From Rhizobium grahamii (GTDB lineage: Bacteria; Pseudomonadota; Alphaproteobacteria; Rhizobiales; Rhizobiaceae), in NCBI RefSeq assembly GCF_009498215.1, contig NZ_CP043498.1:1922001-1986000 (forward strand): a DNA stretch of 64,000 nucleotides. The letters run 5' to 3'. The notes beneath the pieces are model-generated. The model had not been told where the DNA came from, searched no databases, and saw only the letters and a list, made by a program, of their open reading frames with translations. Position 1 is the first letter of the stretch. Each line of letters begins with the position of its first letter. A program made the translations under genes and the position numbers. This document shows, piece after piece, positions 1 through 8,729 of this stretch.

Positions 1-2146
1 CCACGTTCATGCCGGCCATCAGCGGACCTTCGATGACATGCAGCGGACGGGCCGCAGCAAGGCGCGCCTCTTCGGTATCGGCATCGATATACTCGGTGAT
101 GCCGTTGACCAGCGCATGCTCGAGACGCTTCTCGACCGACCACTCGCGCCAGGAGAGATCCTGCACACGGCCTTCGCGCGCCGCGCCGCCACGGAATTTT
201 TCAGCCACCTCAAGCAGCCGCTCGGTCCCATCAGGACGGCGGTTGAGCACCACGTCTTCGCAGGCTTCGCGCAGCTCCGGATCGATCTGATCGTAGACGG
301 CAAGCTGCCCAGCGTTGACGATACCCATGTCCATGCCCGCCTGGATGGCGTGGTAGAGGAACACGGCATGCATCGCCTCGCGCACCGGCTCATTGCCGCG
401 GAACGAGAAGGAAAGGTTCGAAACGCCGCCCGAGATATGCACCAGCGGCATCGTCTTGCGGATCGTGCGCGTCGCCTCGATGAAGTCGACGCCGTAGTTG
501 TTGTGCTCTTCGATGCCGGTCGCAACCGCGAAAACGTTCGGATCGAAGATGATGTCTTCGGGCGGGAAGCCCGCCTTTTCGGTGAGCAGCTTATAGGCGC
601 GCGCGCAGATCTCGACCTTGCGCTCGTAGCTGTCCGCCTGCCCCGTCTCATCGAAGGCCATGACGACCACAGCCGCACCATAGGCATGCAGCAGCTTCGC
701 CTGCGCCAGGAAATTCTCTTCGCCTTCCTTGAGCGAGATCGAGTTGACGATCGGCTTGCCCTGGACGCGCTTGAGGCCGGACTCGATGATCGAGAACTTC
801 GAGGAGTCGATCATCACAGGTACGCGAGCGATATCCGGCTCGGCGGCGATCAGGTTCAGGAACTCGACCATCGCCTTTTCGGAATCGATCAGCCCCTCGT
901 CCATGTTGATGTCAATGATCTGCGCGCCGTTTTCCACCTGGTCGCGCGCGACGTCGAGCGCCGCGGTGTAATCGGCATTGGTGATCAGCTTGCGGAATTT
1001 CGCGGAGCCCGTGACGTTGGTGCGCTCACCGACGTTGACGAAGGGAATGTCCTTGGTCAGCTCGAACGGCTCGAGGCCAGACAACGACATGAACGGCCGG
1101 TGCTCGGGGATCGGGCGTGGCTTGTACTTGGCGACAACCTCGGCAATCGCCTTGATGTGTTCAGGCGTCGAGCCGCAGCAGCCGCCAACGATATTGACGA
1201 GACCCTCGCGGGCGAACTCGTCGATCTGCGCCGCCATCAGCTCCGGCGTCTCGTCATACTGGCCGAACTCGTTCGGCAGGCCGGCATTCGGATAGGCACA
1301 GATGAAGGTATCGGAAACGCCCGACAGTTCCTGCAAGTGCGGACGCATGGCGTTGGCGCCGAGCGCGCAGTTCAGGCCGATCGTGAACGGGTTGGCGTGA
1401 CGCACCGAGTTCCAGAAGGCGGTCGGCGTCTGGCCCGAAAGCGTGCGGCCTGAAAGGTCGGTGATCGTACCCGAGATCATGACCGGCAGGCGAATGCCCT
1501 TCGCCTCAAAGCGCTCTTCGCAGGCAAAAATCGCGGCCTTGGCGTTCAGCGTGTCGAAAATCGTCTCGATCAGGATAATGTCGGCGCCGCCATCGATCAG
1601 GCCGTCGATCTGCTCCGCATAAGCTGCCTGCAGGTCATCGAAGGTGACGGCGCGGAAACCAGGATTGTTGACGTCAGGCGAGATCGAGGCCGTGCGGTTG
1701 GTCGGGCCGATGGCGCCGGCCACGAAACGGCGACGGCCATCCTCGCGCTCGGCGCGGATGCAGGCGCGGCGCACGATCTCGGCGCCTTCCTTGTTCAGCG
1801 CATAGACCTCGCCTTCCATCGCGTAGTCGGCCTGCGCGATCCGGGTCGACGAAAACGTGTTGGTCTCAAGGATATCGGCGCCGGCCTTGGCGTATTTGTA
1901 ATGGATTTCCTCGATCGCATCCGGCTGCGACAGGATCAGAAGGTCGTTGTTGCCCTTCTGGTGGCAGGCGCATCCGATGAAGCGATCGCCGCGGAAATGG
2001 TCTTCATCGAAGCCCAGCCCCTGGATCTGCGTGCCCATGGCACCGTCAAGAACGAGGATGCGTTCGCTCGCGGCTTTCTTGAGCGCAGCAAACACTTCAC
2101 TACCGTCGCGCTTTGCCCCTTCGGAACCAAACAGAGTATCAAACAC
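1..2146 (-). CDS. metH: Cobalamin-dependent methionine synthase, 5' part (runs off the window)
   Basis: MetH transfers a methyl group from 5-methyltetrahydrofolate to homocysteine through cobalamin in the cytosol. About 715 N-terminal residues are visible. The homocysteine-binding domain comes first, starting near [10 protein letters not shown], with zinc-ligand cysteines in GLNCALG and [10 protein letters not shown]. The pterin-binding domain follows ([13 protein letters not shown]), and then the start of the B12 cap domain near the window edge. The GTG start is chosen because AAGGAG lies seven bases upstream. The gene continues beyond position 1; full-length MetH is roughly 1250 residues. 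Its promoter holds a 20-bp palindrome shared with the metF-linked ArsR regulator near 60.77 kb. Confidence 0.97.
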   Translation of the reverse strand, partial: MFDTLFGSEGAKRDGSEVFAALKKAASERILVLDGAMGTQIQGLGFDEDHFRGDRFIGCACHQKGNNDLLILSQPDAIEEIHYKYAKAGADILETNTFSSTRIAQADYAMEGEVYALNKEGAEIVRRACIRAEREDGRRRFVAGAIGPTNRTASISPDVNNPGFRAVTFDDLQAAYAEQIDGLIDGGADIILIETIFDTLNAKAAIFACEERFEAKGIRLPVMISGTITDLSGRTLSGQTPTAFWNSVRHANPFTIGLNCALGANAMRPHLQELSGVSDTFICAYPNAGLPNEFGQYDETPELMAAQIDEFAREGLVNIVGGCCGSTPEHIKAIAEVVAKYKPRPIPEHRPFMSLSGLEPFELTKDIPFVNVGERTNVTGSAKFRKLITNADYTAALDVARDQVENGAQIIDINMDEGLIDSEKAMVEFLNLIAAEPDIARVPVMIDSSKFSIIESGLKRVQGKPIVNSISLKEGEENFLAQAKLLHAYGAAVVVMAFDETGQADSYERKVEICARAYKLLTEKAGFPPEDIIFDPNVFAVATGIEEHNNYGVDFIEATRTIRKTMPLVHISGGVSNLSFSFRGNEPVREAMHAVFLYHAIQAGMDMGIVNAGQLAVYDQIDPELREACEDVVLNRRPDGTERLLEVAEKFRGGAAREGRVQDLSWREWSVEKRLEHALVNGITEYIDADTEEARLAAARPLHVIEGPLMAGMNV

Positions 2147-2188
2147 GGGCGGACTCCTTGACGTCGTTGCAGACCAAATGGTCCAATC

Positions 2189-2208
2189 ACATAAAGATAT
2201 CTTTATGT
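2189..2208. promoter_or_regulatory. 20-bp palindromic operator in the metH promoter
   Basis: ACATAAAGATATCTTTATGT is a perfect inverted repeat. On the metH strand a TTGACA -35-like hexamer (2206-2211) overlaps its upstream end, so a bound protein should block transcription. The 16-bp core recurs at 60764-60779 before the ArsR-methyltransferase/metF unit. ArsR-family methionine-cycle regulators (called SahR or SamR in comparative studies) are the likely ligands. Binding by the protein encoded here is inferred. Confidence 0.75.
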
Positions 2209-2318
2209 CAATATATCCATCTCATGTGGCGCCTTTGCGGCGCTGGGCAGATGACAGACTCGAGCGGCCCCTATATAGGCGGTTGCGAAGGCTTTGTGCA
2301 CGAAATCGGAGGAGTATC

Positions 2319-3578
2319 ATGGCACCTGCAAACGGCGACGCCGCGCTCGGAAACTGGACCACCCGCAGCTATCACCGCAACTGGCTTCTTGCGCAGGCAA
2401 ACGGGCTCTTTGATTTCTTCCAGCACGACTCCATCAACCCCAAGGGTGGCTTCTTCGATCTCGACGACACCGGCACGCCGCTCAATGCCGCCGGCCAGGT
2501 CCGTCCGATCCATATCGCGTCGCGAGCCGTCCACTGCTTTTCGATCGGCACCCTTCTCGGCCGCCCCGGTGCCGCCGACGTTGTGGATCACGGCATGCAG
2601 TACATCTGGAACCATCACCGCGACACCAGGAATGGCGGCTACTTCTGGTCTCTCGACGACAACGGCCCTGTCGATTCAAACAAGCAGGGATACGGCCACG
2701 CCTTCGTCCTGCTCGCCGCCTCGTCCGCCAAGACGGTCGGCCATCCGCTGGCCGACGGCATGCTTGCCGACATCACCGAAGTCCTGAACACGAAGTTCTG
2801 GGAAACCAAGCACGGCGCCATCGCCGAGGAATTTACCGCCGACTGGCAAGCCCTCGACGGCGGCAACTACCGCGGCCAGAATTCCAACATGCACCTCACC
2901 GAAGCGCTGATGGCTGCCTTCGAAGCAACCGGGGATCGCGATTATCTCGCCAAGGCCGAAAGCATCGCCGACCTCGTGATCCGCCGCGCTGCCGGTTCCG
3001 TCGGCTGGCGCGTTGCCGAACACTTCACCACCGATTGGGGTCTCGACAAGGATTACTACCATCCGAACGAGATGTTCCGCCCGGCAGGCACGACGCCTGG
3101 CCACTGGCTGGAATGGGCGCGTCTCCTCCTGCAGCTCTGGGTGCTCGGCGGCAAGAAGCAGGAATGGATGCCGGATGCGGCCAAGAGCCTGTTCTCGCAG
3201 TCGATCGCGCTCGGTTGGGACGACGACAAGGGCGGCTTCTTCTACACGCTCGACTGGGACGACAAGCCCGCCAAGCGCAACAAGCTGTGGTGGCCGGCCT
3301 GCGAAGGCGCTGCTGCCGCGCACTTCCTGAACGAGCACCTGCCGAGCGACTACCACGAGGAGCACTACCGCCGGATCTGGAACGTCATCGAGCGCTCGTT
3401 CATCGATCACAAGAACGGCGGCTGGCATGAGGAACTGACCGAGGATCTCGTTCCCTCGCACAGCCTCTTCCCCGGCAAGGGCGACATCTATCATGCCCTG
3501 CAGGCCTGCCTGATCCCTCTCTTCCCGGCAAACGGCAGCCTGACCAAGGTCATCCCCGAAGCCGGCGGCAAGATCTGA
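2319..3578 (+). CDS. AGE-family sugar epimerase/isomerase
   Basis: A 419-residue protein of the N-acylglucosamine 2-epimerase superfamily, whose members (mannose isomerase, YihS-type aldose-ketose isomerases, AGE) share an (alpha/alpha)6 barrel. Family-typical motifs are GGFFDLDDTG, RAVHCFSIGT, NSNMHLTEALMAAFEATGD, PGHWLEWARLLLQLW and GGWHEEL. The histidines in NMHL and GHWLEW occupy positions used for acid-base catalysis in the family. The ATG at 2319 follows GGAGG with good spacing. The sequence looks more like an aldose-ketose isomerase than an N-acyl epimerase, but the substrate cannot be read from it. It is transcribed alone, divergently from metH, and ends at a hairpin terminator. Confidence 0.9.
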   Translation: MAPANGDAALGNWTTRSYHRNWLLAQANGLFDFFQHDSINPKGGFFDLDDTGTPLNAAGQVRPIHIASRAVHCFSIGTLLGRPGAADVVDHGMQYIWNHHRDTRNGGYFWSLDDNGPVDSNKQGYGHAFVLLAASSAKTVGHPLADGMLADITEVLNTKFWETKHGAIAEEFTADWQALDGGNYRGQNSNMHLTEALMAAFEATGDRDYLAKAESIADLVIRRAAGSVGWRVAEHFTTDWGLDKDYYHPNEMFRPAGTTPGHWLEWARLLLQLWVLGGKKQEWMPDAAKSLFSQSIALGWDDDKGGFFYTLDWDDKPAKRNKLWWPACEGAAAAHFLNEHLPSDYHEEHYRRIWNVIERSFIDHKNGGWHEELTEDLVPSHSLFPGKGDIYHALQACLIPLFPANGSLTKVIPEAGGKI

Positions 3579-3590
3579 AGCGATTGGAGG

Positions 3591-3620
3591 GCGGCGCCAT
3601 CAATGGCGCCGCTTTCTTTC
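3591..3620 (+). terminator. Rho-independent terminator of the AGE-family gene
   Basis: A 10-bp perfect stem (GCGGCGCCAT with its complement, 3591-3600 and 3603-3612) with a very short loop is followed by TTTCTTTC. It lies 12 bases after the stop codon. Confidence 0.75.
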
Positions 3621-3631
3621 AGTCGTGTGCC

Positions 3632-4210
3632 TCATGACGACGGTATGCGCGGGTCCTGCACAAGATAGAACTCCGGCACCGGCGTCATGTCGGTAACGAA
3701 GAAGCCGAACGCGGCGAGATCCAGCGGATCGACATGGCCGTCTTCGAAGCTCAACCGATCGTAGCTTTCGAAACGGCTTTCAAAACGCTGAAACCGATTG
3801 GATGAAATGAAGTCGGGATTGGGGTTCGTCTGGCCGAACGAGAGGCCATCATCGAAATCGCTCGGCTTGCCGCGAATTTCCTGAAGCTCGAATCCGAAGC
3901 CAATCCACCCAAGTCCACTCCTGTTCACGGTGACAATGCGGAAATGAACGCCGGTCTGTTCCGTGGCATCGAGCCGGGACGGGTTTGCGCCCCGGATCAC
4001 AAGCGTGACGGGCGTCGCGAGGTTCAACTGCTCCTGGATCTCGATCGGATCATCTCGCGTGCCCGAGCCGTTCACGGACAGAATTCGGAAGCCGCCGAGT
4101 TCGTCGGAGAAGGAATAACCTCCAGCATACCAGCGCCCGTCATCAGCAGGTCCGGCACTGATGAGCGCCAGTGATAGCAACGCTGCCAGAATTCCCCAAT
4201 GACGAGCCAT
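3632..4210 (-). CDS. Predicted exported protein of unknown function
   Basis: A 192-residue protein I do not recognise. Residues 1-20 form a signal peptide (short basic start, then a Leu/Ala-rich stretch ending near AGPA). The mature part is acidic, with a long motif SVNGSGTRDDPIEIQEQL and several beta-strand-like stretches, which suggests a secreted beta-rich domain. The start is supported by AAGGA about nine bases upstream. It converges on the AGE-family gene and has no operon partner. Confidence 0.6.
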   Translation of the reverse strand: MARHWGILAALLSLALISAGPADDGRWYAGGYSFSDELGGFRILSVNGSGTRDDPIEIQEQLNLATPVTLVIRGANPSRLDATEQTGVHFRIVTVNRSGLGWIGFGFELQEIRGKPSDFDDGLSFGQTNPNPDFISSNRFQRFESRFESYDRLSFEDGHVDPLDLAAFGFFVTDMTPVPEFYLVQDPRIPSS

Positions 4211-4429
4211 CGATCTCGATCCTTCGAGGGAAGTATCGCAGCGAAGCGACCAATTTCAAAGGGCGCGTAGCATTGGCTGCGCGCGAGGAAACCATGGCTT
4301 CCATCCCGAGCCTTACGTAGTGCGACCAATCGGCCTCAACCGCATTTCACCGCGCGCAAAATTCCCATCGATGATAGGGTGGCGGCCGATATCCCAACGA
4401 AACGTGTCGATGCAAAGTAGGAGGGTGAC

Positions 4430-4699
4430 ATGACGATGCTATTCGTAAGGCATGAGGTTTCGGACTACGCGGCCTGGCGCAAAGTTTACGACGCGTTCAA
4501 GCCCGTCCAGAAGGCGAACGGCGTGATCGCCGAGGCCGTCTTTCAGGCGATAGACAATCCCAACGACATCACCGTGACGCATGAGTTCGCCACGCCCGAA
4601 GCGGCAGAGGCCTTCGGCAAACTCGAAGAACTCCGAGCAGCGATGCGAACGGGCGGCGTGCTCGGCGCTCCCAAGGTATGGATGACCAATAAGGTCTGA
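4430..4699 (+). CDS. Small dimeric alpha-beta barrel (ABM-like) protein
   Basis: An 89-residue protein with the pattern of a ferredoxin-like dimeric alpha/beta-barrel domain, as in antibiotic-biosynthesis monooxygenases. It opens with a beta strand (MLFVRHEVSDYAAWRKVYD), has a central strand DITVTHEFAT, and then the helix PEAAEAFGKLEELRAAM. Such proteins can be small oxygenases or ligand-binding proteins; no catalytic residue can be singled out. The start follows AGGAGG at ideal spacing. It stands alone. Confidence 0.7.
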   Translation: MTMLFVRHEVSDYAAWRKVYDAFKPVQKANGVIAEAVFQAIDNPNDITVTHEFATPEAAEAFGKLEELRAAMRTGGVLGAPKVWMTNKV

Positions 4700-4810
4700 A
4701 TACCGACGATCAATTCAAGAGCACAGCCGAAGCCTGGCGCCAAATCGCATCAGGCCCGACCGTTTCTGTTCGCTCGCGGCTTTCGCAGGGAACGCGACGC
4801 GCCCTAGGCC

Positions 4811-5302
4811 TCAGGCGAGACGCAACGCGTCGAGGTCTTTTGCCAACATCAACGCCAGCGCTTCCACCACAAGATTATGATCGTCGCGTTGCGGAAGGCC
4901 GGAAACCGTCACCGCGCCGATGCAGCCGGTGCCTTTGACGTTGATCGGGAAGCTGCCGCCATGCGGCGCGTAGTCGGCATCCGAAAGCCCGTTGTCAGCG
5001 ACCGTCTTGCCCTTCTGCTTGAGATCGAGCCCGATCGCGTAGCTGCTCCTGAAGTAGCGCAGGACGAGATTGCGCTTGCGCCGCACCCATTGCACATTGT
5101 CAGGGGTGACGCCCGGAAGCGCTGCATAGAAGACCGGCATCGAATGCAAGGTGATATCGATCGCAATGCCCAGGCTGCGCTCCGTACCGAGCTCCTGCAG
5201 GAGTTTGCCGAGCTGCCATCCGGTCGTGAGATCGAAGGTGTCGAAAGTCAACACCGCTTCCTGTTCCGCGATCCGCTTGAGGTCTTCTTCTGGCATCGTC
5301 AC
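4811..5302 (-). CDS. UPF0303 / heme-degrading-domain-like protein
   Basis: A protein of about 163 residues with the hallmarks of the UPF0303 (YBR137W/GlcG-HbpS-like) family: DTFDLTTGWQLGKLL, RSLGIAIDITLH, QWVRRKRNLVLRYFRSSYAIG, APHGGSFPINVKGTGCIGAVTVSGLPQRDDHNLVVEAL. Family members adopt the HbpS-like fold, which binds heme or small molecules; the physiological role is unclear. The GTG at 5302 is preferred because GGAGAGGAAG lies just upstream. An ATG two codons later (5296) is also possible. Confidence 0.8.
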   Translation of the reverse strand: MTMPEEDLKRIAEQEAVLTFDTFDLTTGWQLGKLLQELGTERSLGIAIDITLHSMPVFYAALPGVTPDNVQWVRRKRNLVLRYFRSSYAIGLDLKQKGKTVADNGLSDADYAPHGGSFPINVKGTGCIGAVTVSGLPQRDDHNLVVEALALMLAKDLDALRLA

Positions 5303-5390
5303 GTTGTGCTTCCTCTCCTGCAATGCTTTTTCCTGAGAAAAGGCAAGCGGAGTGGAAAAGTAAAGCGGAATCGTGGCGGTGCCGGGAAGC

Positions 5391-6002
5391 TCACAATTTG
5401 GGCGTCAGCATTTCGAACCGATCACGGATCGTCGCGCACGTATCCCCGCCGAGGCGCGCGATGGCATCGACCTCAGCCGGATCGACACGCAGCCGTTCCG
5501 GATCCACGACACCGTCGCGGTAGTGAGCATAGACAATCTCGCCCATGATGATCTGCCGGGACTTTCCAAGCTCCAGTGTGACGTGACGCCTGCATTCAAA
5601 AGCCGCGGGTGCCTCGGCGATCCATGGCGACGCCACCTTGTGGCCGGGCATGGCGGTCAGTCCCGCCTCCTTCAGTTCGTCAACCCCACGGGGATATTTG
5701 GACCCGCAGACATGCATCGCTTCGGCGATAGCGAATGACACGATGTTGACGGTGAAAACTTCAGTCATGCGGATATTGTGGCCCGTGTCCTTGAAGGACA
5801 TATCCGGATTATTCTCGACGCCGAGTGCCAGAATGGGCGGATCGGCGGAGAGGCAATTGAAGAAGCTGAACGGAGCCGCGTTGATGCGACCATGTTCATC
5901 GACCGTCGTCACCAGTGCGATCGGCCGGGGAATGATCGTGCCGATCATCAGCTTGTAGCGATCGCGCTCCGAGAGCGCTTCGAAATCGAAGGATACTGCC
6001 AT
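5391..6002 (-). CDS. Flavin reductase-like (FMN-binding split-barrel) protein
   Basis: A 203-residue protein of the flavin reductase-like family. RYKLMIGTIIPRPIALVTTVDEHGRINAAPFSFFNCLSADPPI is the FMN-binding strand-turn region. It is the last gene of the six-gene leftward operon, 3 bases after the racemase-like gene, so it probably acts in the same catabolic pathway, either as a reductase or as an FMN-dependent enzyme. The substrate is not evident. Confidence 0.85.
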   Translation of the reverse strand: MAVSFDFEALSERDRYKLMIGTIIPRPIALVTTVDEHGRINAAPFSFFNCLSADPPILALGVENNPDMSFKDTGHNIRMTEVFTVNIVSFAIAEAMHVCGSKYPRGVDELKEAGLTAMPGHKVASPWIAEAPAAFECRRHVTLELGKSRQIIMGEIVYAHYRDGVVDPERLRVDPAEVDAIARLGGDTCATIRDRFEMLTPKL

Positions 6003-6005
6003 CGG

Positions 6006-6746
6006 TCAACCTGCCGCCCGCATCGGTGCAAAGGCGCTCATCGCTCCGCTAAAGGGCTTCGCCAATGGCGATGCGTAGGAGCCACGCTTGCTGGTCGACA
6101 GACCGAGCGACACCAGCGCCTCGGCCTGTTTGACGGCAGCGGCCACCCCATCGACCACGGGCACGCCGTAAATCTCCTGCAGCTCCCGCGCCAGATCGGT
6201 CATCCCCGCGCAGCCGAGCACGATCGCCTCGGCGCCATCTTCGGATAGTGCCCGTTCGATCTCGGCGCGCAGCTTGCCAATCGCACCCGATGCCTCGTCC
6301 TCCAGCTCCAGCACCGGAATATCCGACGCCCTGACTTTCGCCCGCTCGCCCATGCCATAGCGGCGCACAAGATTGTCGATCAGCACCCGCGAGCGCTCCA
6401 GCGTGGTGACAACGGTAAATCGCTGCGCCAGGAAGCCGGCAGTGGCGACGGCGGATTCGCAAAGCCCGAGCACCGGCACATCGGCGAAACTGCGCGCCGC
6501 CTCCAGCCCTGTGTCATCAAAGCAGGCAATAACCGCGGCGTCGTAGGTCCCTGCCCGCTCCTTCAGTTCCGTCAGCAGGCCGGGAATGGCGAGCGCCCCG
6601 TCATAATGCCCCTCGATCGACACCGGCCCCATTCTCGAGGTGGCAGCGATGATCTCGGTGCCGGTTGCGGCGACCAGCCGTGCGGCGATAGCCGCCTTCT
6701 CGGTCATGCTGGCGGTCGTGTTCGGATTGACGATCAGGATGCGCAT
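6006..6746 (-). CDS. Asp/Glu/hydantoin racemase family protein
   Basis: A 246-residue protein that starts with MRILIVNPNTTASMTE, typical of hydantoin/allantoin racemases. The two catalytic cysteines of the family are present in AVIACFDD (Cys75) and IVLGCAGM (Cys179). These enzymes racemize hydantoins, allantoin or acidic amino acids by a two-base mechanism. The C-terminal tail of about 35 residues is longer than in most members. The gene sits 4 bases after a permease gene, so the transported compound is plausibly its substrate or precursor. Which compound it is remains open. Confidence 0.88.
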   Translation of the reverse strand: MRILIVNPNTTASMTEKAAIAARLVAATGTEIIAATSRMGPVSIEGHYDGALAIPGLLTELKERAGTYDAAVIACFDDTGLEAARSFADVPVLGLCESAVATAGFLAQRFTVVTTLERSRVLIDNLVRRYGMGERAKVRASDIPVLELEDEASGAIGKLRAEIERALSEDGAEAIVLGCAGMTDLARELQEIYGVPVVDGVAAAVKQAEALVSLGLSTSKRGSYASPLAKPFSGAMSAFAPMRAAG

Positions 6747-6750
6747 GAGA

Positions 6751-7572
6751 TCAGTTTGTCTTTGCCTGGCGCCCGCGCAGCATCATCATGATGCCGAGCG
6801 CGACGAGAATGATGGTGAAGGAGAACAGCGTCGTCACCGTACCAAGCGCATAAAGCACCGGCGTCGTCACGTTGGTCGTCATCCCGTAGATCTCGAGCGG
6901 CAGCGTGTTGTAGCTGCCTGACGTCATCAGCGTGCGGGCGAACTCGTCATAGGAGAGCGTGAAGCCGAACAGGCCGACGCCGATCAGGCTGGGCGCGATC
7001 ATCGGCAGCACGACATGCAAGAAGGTCTGCCACGACGTCGCCCCGAGATCGCGCGCCGCCTCTTCATAGGCCGGCGAGAAACGGTTGAACACGGCGAACA
7101 TGATCAGCACGCCGAAGGGCAGCGTCCATGTCAGATGCGCGCCGAAGGCCGACGAATACCATGCCGGCTTCAGCCCGCCCTGCTGGAACACCACGCCGAT
7201 GCCGAGGGAGATGATGATGGACGGCACGACGAGGCTGGCGACCGTCGCATAGAACAGCAAGGTGGCGCCACGGAAGCGGCGGCGGAACGCAAGGCCCGCC
7301 AGCAGCGACACGACGACGGTGACGACCATGACCATCAGGCCGAGCGAGAAGGAACGGCGGAACGAGGCCCCGAAATCGCCCACCGCCTGCTTCTCGAACA
7401 GGTTGAAGAACCAGTGGACGGAAACGCCGTTGAGCGGGAATGTCAGGCCGCCATCGGGCCCCTGGAAGGAGAGGATCAGGATCGCCGACAGCGGGCCGTA
7501 GAGGAACAGCACAAACAGGATGAAGAAGGCGGCGAGAACATAGAATTCAAGCGTTCGCTTTTCGTGGTTCAT
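6751..7572 (-). CDS. ABC transporter permease (PotC-like)
   Basis: A 273-residue inner-membrane protein with about six transmembrane segments and the permease EAA loop (YEEAARDLGATSWQTFLHVVLPMIAPSLI). It resembles the second permease of spermidine/putrescine-type importers. It pairs with the permease gene one base upstream and is served by the ATPase at 10.06-11.14 kb. The substrate is unknown; the family resemblance alone does not prove polyamine transport. Confidence 0.9.
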   Translation of the reverse strand: MNHEKRTLEFYVLAAFFILFVLFLYGPLSAILILSFQGPDGGLTFPLNGVSVHWFFNLFEKQAVGDFGASFRRSFSLGLMVMVVTVVVSLLAGLAFRRRFRGATLLFYATVASLVVPSIIISLGIGVVFQQGGLKPAWYSSAFGAHLTWTLPFGVLIMFAVFNRFSPAYEEAARDLGATSWQTFLHVVLPMIAPSLIGVGLFGFTLSYDEFARTLMTSGSYNTLPLEIYGMTTNVTTPVLYALGTVTTLFSFTIILVALGIMMMLRGRQAKTN

Positions 7573-7573
7573 C

Positions 7574-8488
7574 TCAAAGCTCCTTGCGGATATCGACGAC
7601 GCGCAGGATGGCCGCGACCATCATCAGGACGACGATCAGAAGCACCACTGCGTTGGCGGCGGCGGCCGGATATTGCAGCAGCGACATCTGGTTCTTCATC
7701 ATCAGCGCCACCGAGGCGCTCTGCCCGCCGGACATGACCTGCACCGTCGAAAAATCGGCCATGACGAGCGTCACGACGAAGATCGAGCCGATGGCGATGC
7801 CGGGCTTGGCGAGCGGGATGACGATGTTCCAGAGGATCTGCCAGCCGCTGGCGCCGGCATCGCGCGCCGCCTCGAACAGCGACCGGTCGATGCGCATCAG
7901 CGTATTGAAGATCGGCGTCACCATGAACAGCGTGTAGAGGTGCACCATGGCGAGCACCACGGCGAAATCGGAATAGAGCAGCCATTCGATCGGCTGCGGG
8001 ATGATGCCCGCCTTTATCAGTGCCGAGTTGACAAGGCCGTTGCGGCCCAGCACCGGGATCCACGAGATCATGCGAATGATGTTGGAGGTCATGAACGGCA
8101 CGGTGCAGACCAGAAACAGGATCATCTGCGTCGACGTGCGTCGGATATGGAAGGCGAGGAAGTAGGCGACCCAGAAGCCGATGAAGACGGTGAGCGCCCA
8201 GACGATGACCGTGAACTTCAGCGTGTTGAGATAGGTCTTCCATGTGACCCACGAACCGAGCGTCTCGGTGTAGTTCATCGTCAGAAAATCGGGATAGAGA
8301 CCGGCGAAGTCGTAATCCCAGAAGCTGACGACCGCGATCATTAAGATCGGCAGGATGAAGAAGAAGCCGAGGATCAGGATGAGCGGCGTCGCCTGGAGAT
8401 AAGAGGCCGCCCACGGCGCCAGCCGAAAGTCCGGGTTGCGCACCTGCTCCGTCGTCTCATTTGTCTCTGCTGAAGCGATCGTCGCCAT
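7574..8488 (-). CDS. ABC transporter permease (PotB-like)
   Basis: A 304-residue permease with six predicted membrane segments and an EAA loop (FEAARDAGASGWQILWNIVIPLAKPGI). The open frame extends upstream through a repeat, but the ATG at 8488, preceded by AAAAGGGA, gives a normal protein start (MATIASAETNETTEQ). A RIME-like repeat separates it from the binding-protein gene. Confidence 0.9.
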   Translation of the reverse strand: MATIASAETNETTEQVRNPDFRLAPWAASYLQATPLILILGFFFILPILMIAVVSFWDYDFAGLYPDFLTMNYTETLGSWVTWKTYLNTLKFTVIVWALTVFIGFWVAYFLAFHIRRTSTQMILFLVCTVPFMTSNIIRMISWIPVLGRNGLVNSALIKAGIIPQPIEWLLYSDFAVVLAMVHLYTLFMVTPIFNTLMRIDRSLFEAARDAGASGWQILWNIVIPLAKPGIAIGSIFVVTLVMADFSTVQVMSGGQSASVALMMKNQMSLLQYPAAAANAVVLLIVVLMMVAAILRVVDIRKEL

Positions 8489-8527
8489 CGCTGATCCCTT
8501 TTCCAGTTGGCATTGCGTTGCGTGGCG

Positions 8528-8720
8528 CCCCCTCTGCCCTGCCGGGCATCTCCCCCACAGGTGGGGAGATTGGCTGGGCGCAGCCGCTCGCTCCACGCTC
8601 GTTGCTTGGGTGGGGAGCAGGCCACGAGCCGATCTCCCCCCTTGTGGGGGAGATGTCCGGCAGGACAGAGGGGGGTAACCCACGGCAGAACCTCCCCTCC
8701 CGTAGTGGGAGGGGAGATCC
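8528..8720. repeat. RIME-like palindromic intergenic repeat
   Basis: The outer arms, CCCCCTCTGCCCTGCCGGGC... at 8528 and its near-complement ending in GGACAGAGGGGGG at 8675, form a long inverted repeat. Inner CTCCCCC/GGGGGAG stems are nested inside. A second hairpin (8692-8701 with 8707-8716, CTCCCCTCCC and complement) follows. This is the look of Rhizobium-specific intergenic mosaic elements. It lies inside the ABC operon, between the binding-protein and first permease genes, where it could act as an mRNA stabiliser or attenuator. Confidence 0.75.
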
Positions 8721-8729
8721 CAGACCGCC

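Noticed and set aside
38..1453. Long rightward open frame opposite metH
   Set aside because: It is the antisense of metH; its protein is Arg/Asp/Leu-rich without motifs, as expected for the opposite strand of a high-GC gene.
2147..2318. SAM riboswitch before metH
   Set aside because: No SAM-I or SAM-II fold is seen; the palindrome looks like a protein operator overlapping the -35.
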